From assembly GCF_038002225.1 (NCBI RefSeq), contig NZ_JBBOCA010000001.1:248001-312000 (forward strand): a stretch of DNA of 64,000 nt, given 5' to 3'. Each line of letters begins with the position of its first letter. The first letter of the stretch is position 1. The notes beneath the pieces are model-generated. The model had not been told where the DNA came from. It was given only the letters and a program-made list of their open reading frames with translations, and made no database searches. The position numbers and the translations under genes are program-made. Positions 60,667 to 64,000 of this stretch are shown here, piece by piece. This stretch comes from Paenibacillus sp. FSL R7-0204 (GTDB lineage: Bacteria > Bacillota > Bacilli > Paenibacillales > Paenibacillaceae).

Positions 60667-61053
60667 TTACCTCCTCATCCTCCAACACAACTCCTCTAAA
60701 ACCTCACCCGCCCGTCTCATCACTCTCTTCATATCCCCGTCTTTTATCATTTCTAACTCCTTCCCCTCCCCGTTAACGATATAATTCAATTCCCCTACAA
60801 ACACCACAATCTCAAGCCCGGGGTGATAGTCGGTATGTATCAGGAGTAACAGATCATTTAATGATATCTCTGAACCGAACTCTGTCTTATGCTCATAGAT
60901 GTATAACGCACGAATCATGGAGATAAGGGATGAATGACAAAGAAAGAACGCAGTCTTGTATTGCTTGTGATTTCTCATAATATGAGCTAACTTCATGTGA
61001 TAACGGGCTAGACTTGTATAGTCGTTAATTTTCTCTTGCAAGCTTCTTCCCAT
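60667..61053 (-). CDS. HEPN-like small protein, copy 2 (intact)
   Basis: A 128-residue helical protein from ATG 61053. It contains SLARYHMKLAHIMRNHKQY, FFLCHSSLISMIRALYIYEH and VFVGELNYIVNGEGKEL. RALYIYEH (48-55) fits the RX4-6H motif of HEPN ribonucleases, and the helical layout before it fits as well, but the assignment is by motif only. It is divergent from an XRE regulator and shares a palindromic operator. Known HEPN proteins of this size are RNase toxins in toxin-antitoxin or abortive infection systems. Copy 1 lacks this segment. Confidence 0.62.
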   Translation of the reverse strand: MGRSLQEKINDYTSLARYHMKLAHIMRNHKQYKTAFFLCHSSLISMIRALYIYEHKTEFGSEISLNDLLLLIHTDYHPGLEIVVFVGELNYIVNGEGKELEMIKDGDMKRVMRRAGEVLEELCWRMRR

Positions 61054-61094
61054 AGTGAAAGCCCCCCATAGCATATTTGGAAAAGTATTACACC

Positions 61095-61122
61095 TATTAT
61101 AATACCTATAAGTATTATAATA
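61095..61122. promoter_or_regulatory. Palindromic operator between XRE and HEPN-like genes (copy 2)
   Basis: TATTATAATAC-N6-GTATTATAATA, identical to copy 1 at 34220-34247. Confidence 0.65.
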
Positions 61123-61199
61123 AATAATAATATCTATTAATTGGTGTTTACCTTTAAGAAACTTGTCTACACTTTGGACATGGAGAGGTGAATACGGTG

Positions 61200-61532
61200 A
61201 TGGATAAGGAAATATTGAAGCAGGTCGGAGCCCGGATTCGTGCTCTTCGGAAAGAGCGGGGACTGTCGCAGGAGGCACTTGGGGAGAAGGGTGGATTTCA
61301 TTTTTCATACATAGGGCAGATTGAACGTGGGGAGAAGAACGTTTCTTTATTGAATTTACATAAGATTTCAGAATCACTTGAGGTGAATATCATTCAATTG
61401 TTTGCGTACCAGGATGAAGAGTTCATGGTTACCGCAGCAGAGCGTGATATTCAGGATATTGTAGGCATGCTCCGTGAGGCCAATGAGGAGAAGGTACGCG
61501 TGGCTAAAAATGTACTGAAGGAATTATTATAA
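61200..61532 (+). CDS. XRE family transcriptional regulator, copy 2
   Basis: A 110-residue paralogue of the regulator at 34325, differing at only a handful of residues (for example RGLSQE in place of RALSQE). Same HTH_3 domain and helical tail. Start ATG 61200, with GGAGAGGTGA upstream. Probably represses itself and the divergent HEPN-like gene. Confidence 0.85.
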   Translation: MDKEILKQVGARIRALRKERGLSQEALGEKGGFHFSYIGQIERGEKNVSLLNLHKISESLEVNIIQLFAYQDEEFMVTAAERDIQDIVGMLREANEEKVRVAKNVLKELL

Positions 61533-61584
61533 AGAATAATCATGAGACAAGCCTCTCAAGGCAAATAAGGTTGTTAGAACAAAA

Positions 61585-61612
61585 GCGCAAGCCATTGGTT
61601 TGTGCTATTTGC
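61585..61612 (+). terminator. Terminator after XRE copy 2 (weakened)
   Basis: GCGCAAGCC / GGTTTGTGC stem as in copy 1, but the T run is interrupted (CTATTTG), so termination may be poor and allow transcription into the U32 gene. Confidence 0.6.
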
Positions 61613-61639
61613 CGTAGCTTAAATGTAGTTTCTTATTTT

Positions 61640-61692
61640 ATGATCAATGGTGCTAAGTTTGAGCGGTTAAAAGAAGTAGGAGGTAAGGATAA
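61640..61692 (+). pseudogene. Mrr-like gene remnant (internal deletion)
   Basis: ATCAATGGTGCTAAGTTTGAG matches the INGAEFE start of the Mrr-like gene at 34787, then jumps after CGGTTA to AAAGAAGTAGGAGGTA, which corresponds to the KEVGVGG part. The rest is replaced by the U32 gene. Confidence 0.7.
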
Positions 61693-61695
61693 TCT

Positions 61696-63939
61696 ATGAC
61701 TGAATTATTAGCGCCAGCAGGCAATATGGAAGCTTTGAAAGCTGCAATATCCAATGGTTGTGATGCGGTATACTTAGGGATGCAAAAATTTGGTGCACGC
61801 GCGTATTCATCTAATTTTGACTTGGAAACGTTAAAAGAGGCTGTTACGTATGCGCACCTGAGGGACGTTAAAATCTATGTTGCCATGAATACCATCGTGT
61901 TCGAAAACGAAGTGGAAGAGATGAAAGAGCAGATACACGAATTAAATGAAATCGGTGTGGATGGCATTATCGTCCAGGACCTGACGGCCTTCGATTATAT
62001 CGTTAAAAACTTTCATGATATGGAAGCACATTGTTCCACTCAGATGGGAATAGACGATGTAGACGGAACTTTATTGTTTAAAGAACTTGGTGCGAAAAGA
62101 GTGGTTCTGTCCCGTGAGGTTAAGATTGAAACAGTAAAAGAGATCAAAAGAGTAGCTGACATCCCTTTAGAAATTTTCGTTCACGGTGCGTTATGTGTAT
62201 CGTATTCGGGAAACTGTCTAATGTCAGGATTACTCGGCAATCGATGCGCAAATCGCGGAAGATGTGTGGGTTCATGCCGTAAGGAGTATGAGCTAATGGA
62301 TAAGACAACAGATACCTCTTTAGGGAAAAGCTATATTCTATCTACTAAGGACTTAAACACAATCGATTACATCCATGATTTGAAAGAAATCGATTCTTTA
62401 AAAATAGAGGGTAGAATGAAAGCACCTACGTATGTGGCTAATGTTGTATCCAAATATCGCATGGCCTTAGATCATAAAATCACCGAAGAAGATAAAGAAA
62501 ATCTGAAAAAAACATTCAATCGGACATTTACTAAAGGATATTTGTTTCACGAAGACCGGAGAAATATTACGAACATCTCAAGACCTAATAACTTTGGTTA
62601 TGAAATTGGAACCATCACCAAGATTGAGAAAGACAGGTATGAAATAACGCTTACACGTACTTTAAATCAAAACGATACCATCCGGATAAGTCATAACAAT
62701 GAAGATGTTAATTTAGCGATTGCCAAACTATACGATAAAAATGGCGACTTAATCAACAAAGCAGATGATGTCTGCTATATCAAAGTCAAAGAAAAGTTGT
62801 CTGTGGGAGATATAGTCTATAAAACGAAGGATTATTTCTATCACAAAGAATTAGAAGCCTCACTGGAAAAAGAATTTAAGCGGTTTGACCTGGATCTTAG
62901 AGTATATGCATATCCAGATTCAAAGCTTGTCATAGAGGCGGAGGGCTTAGGCTTTAACTATTCCTATGAAAGCGAGGAAATACTAGGCGAAGCCATTAAT
63001 AATCCAACAACCAAAGACCAGGTCATCAAGCAATTCTCCAGATTAAATGATTCGATATTCGAGCTTAATCATGTCGATTATGAGGAAGGCAATGCTTTTA
63101 TTCCAGCTAAACTGTTAAATGCAGCAAGAAGAGATATTGTACTGGGCTTGTATGACTTAAAGCTTAACAGCCAGCAGAAAAGAACCAAGGCTGTGAAAGC
63201 AAAAGAAAAAATAAGCTTTGCCCCTGAACAACCATACCTTACGGCCTCTGTAACGAATCAGGAACAGTATGATGCTTGCGTGAGCTATGGAATTAAGGAA
63301 ATTTATTTTGACAATGTGGTTAGAAGAAATCAGAATGATTATGAGGAAAAAGAAGGACAGCTGCTGATCGGAGGATATGGCGGGATTCATCACTACAAAG
63401 GAACAAATCCGTTCGTTACGGACTATTCTCTAAATGTTATTAATGCTACTAGCTGCTATGAACTATATAAATTAGGTGCCAAACGAGTCACTTTATCTTA
63501 TGAAATGAATAAGAGCCAAATTGAAGATGTAATAAATGCCTATGTTGAAGAAAATGACGGCTATCCTGCGCTGGAAATGATTGTGTATGGCAAGGCTCCG
63601 TTGATATTCACCAAATATTGTCCGATGAGAAAAATGAATCAATGCAGAATTTGCAGAACGAAGAGCTATGAGTTAAAAGATGAGCAAGGAACGTTCCCTA
63701 TCCTTTCCCATGAGGATTGTACAGCGACTATTCTTAATGGGAAGACGCTTAATCTGTTGGATGAGCTGCCAAACCTCAAAGGAATCGAGGCGCTCCGATT
63801 AAACTTCACAGTTGAATCTAAAGAGCAGGTTGTGGAAGTCATTAATATGGCCTCAGGCAAATTAAATAACTCGATGAATAATGCGGCCTTCAATCAGGAA
63901 ACAGACACAAGAGGGCATTATAATAAAGAGATTGTGTAG
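61696..63939 (+). CDS. U32 family peptidase-like protein (RlhA/TrhP type) with C-terminal extension
   Basis: A 747-residue cytoplasmic protein. The N-terminal 300 residues form a U32 TIM barrel: ELLAPAGNMEALKAAISNG, DAVYLGMQKFGARAYS, and the cysteine-rich HGALCVSYSGNCLMSG with RCANRGRCVGSC, which in RlhA/TrhP enzymes holds an iron-sulfur cluster. The second half contains a DUF3656-like region and a further Cys group, KYCPMRKMNQCRICRTK. Relatives hydroxylate RNA bases (23S C2501 or wobble uridine) rather than cut proteins. Length fits the long RlhA-type members. The start ATG 61696 uses AGGAGGTAAGG, derived from the mrr remnant. Confidence 0.85.
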   Translation: MTELLAPAGNMEALKAAISNGCDAVYLGMQKFGARAYSSNFDLETLKEAVTYAHLRDVKIYVAMNTIVFENEVEEMKEQIHELNEIGVDGIIVQDLTAFDYIVKNFHDMEAHCSTQMGIDDVDGTLLFKELGAKRVVLSREVKIETVKEIKRVADIPLEIFVHGALCVSYSGNCLMSGLLGNRCANRGRCVGSCRKEYELMDKTTDTSLGKSYILSTKDLNTIDYIHDLKEIDSLKIEGRMKAPTYVANVVSKYRMALDHKITEEDKENLKKTFNRTFTKGYLFHEDRRNITNISRPNNFGYEIGTITKIEKDRYEITLTRTLNQNDTIRISHNNEDVNLAIAKLYDKNGDLINKADDVCYIKVKEKLSVGDIVYKTKDYFYHKELEASLEKEFKRFDLDLRVYAYPDSKLVIEAEGLGFNYSYESEEILGEAINNPTTKDQVIKQFSRLNDSIFELNHVDYEEGNAFIPAKLLNAARRDIVLGLYDLKLNSQQKRTKAVKAKEKISFAPEQPYLTASVTNQEQYDACVSYGIKEIYFDNVVRRNQNDYEEKEGQLLIGGYGGIHHYKGTNPFVTDYSLNVINATSCYELYKLGAKRVTLSYEMNKSQIEDVINAYVEENDGYPALEMIVYGKAPLIFTKYCPMRKMNQCRICRTKSYELKDEQGTFPILSHEDCTATILNGKTLNLLDELPNLKGIEALRLNFTVESKEQVVEVINMASGKLNNSMNNAAFNQETDTRGHYNKEIV

Positions 63940-64000
63940 TCGTGGAATTCATTAAATGTTCTAAAATCAATCATAAGGATGACCTTCAGATGAAAATATT
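63940..64000. other. Window end, no feature seen
   Basis: 61 bp after the U32 stop. Nothing can be assigned. Confidence 0.5.

Overview
The window looks like a Paenibacillus chromosome, or that of a close relative in the Bacillales. It has S-layer-homology (SLH) surface proteins, strong AGGAGG-type ribosome binding sites, cydDC, a CxxH/CxxC small protein, rlmH, and AraC regulators paired with solute-binding lipoproteins. No rRNA, tRNA or CRISPR array was seen.

Left part (1-24.6 kb) is ordinary, fairly GC-rich core sequence: the 3' part of cydD and all of cydC, a block of 51-bp tandem hairpin repeats, an M3 oligoendopeptidase, a CxxH/CxxC mini-protein, an MFS exporter divergent from an ArsR-type regulator, a nikABCDE-type metal importer behind a Fur-like box, a solute-binding lipoprotein with a membrane AraC regulator, an SLH-anchored PAP2 phosphatase, and a BlaI/BlaR1-like pair followed by a secreted protein homologous to the sensor domain of the BlaR1-like protein. 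This part ends with rlmH.

From the 3' end of rlmH (24.6 kb) to about 59.4 kb the sequence becomes AT-rich and mosaic. The rlmH end encodes RGEPYHK-stop. Copies or variants of that end recur at about 31.54, 35.16, 36.14, 39.22, 40.84, 50.36 and 59.39 kb. Several are flanked by AACTTGCC on the left and GGGGCAAGTTTTT on the right. This is the arrangement expected of SCC-like cassettes inserted in series at rlmH, as staphylococcal SCC elements do, but no ccr recombinase is present. Cassette cargo: (a) a SIR2/P-loop protein, a UG/DRT-like reverse transcriptase with an N-terminal frameshift, and a membrane PD-(D/E)XK nuclease; (b) an AIPR-family protein and an XRE/HEPN-like/Mrr-like module; (c) a broken formylglycine-generating-enzyme-like gene; (d) an SDR oxidoreductase and AraC regulator; (e) an APH-like pseudo-kinase and a CD3324-family protein; (f) debris including a group II intron whose reverse-transcriptase gene carries an inverted segment, followed by a complete RiPP cluster; (g) a second FGE-like gene, a sialate O-acetylesterase-like gene and a giant SLH protein with six 675-bp repeats.

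The RiPP cluster is on the minus strand: a 49-residue Cys-rich precursor, a terminator hairpin, two radical SAM/SPASM enzymes, an M50-type membrane protease with a PqqD-like front, an ABC ATPase and an FtsX-type permease. Its layout recalls yydFGHIJ, but the precursor core (CxxxCCxxCC) is not one I recognise.

Right end (59.4-64 kb): a serine hydrolase, a second copy of the XRE/HEPN-like module (with the HEPN-type RX6H motif that the first copy has lost), an mrr remnant, and a U32-family protein. The two main proposals are the rlmH-anchored cassette array and the new RiPP cluster.
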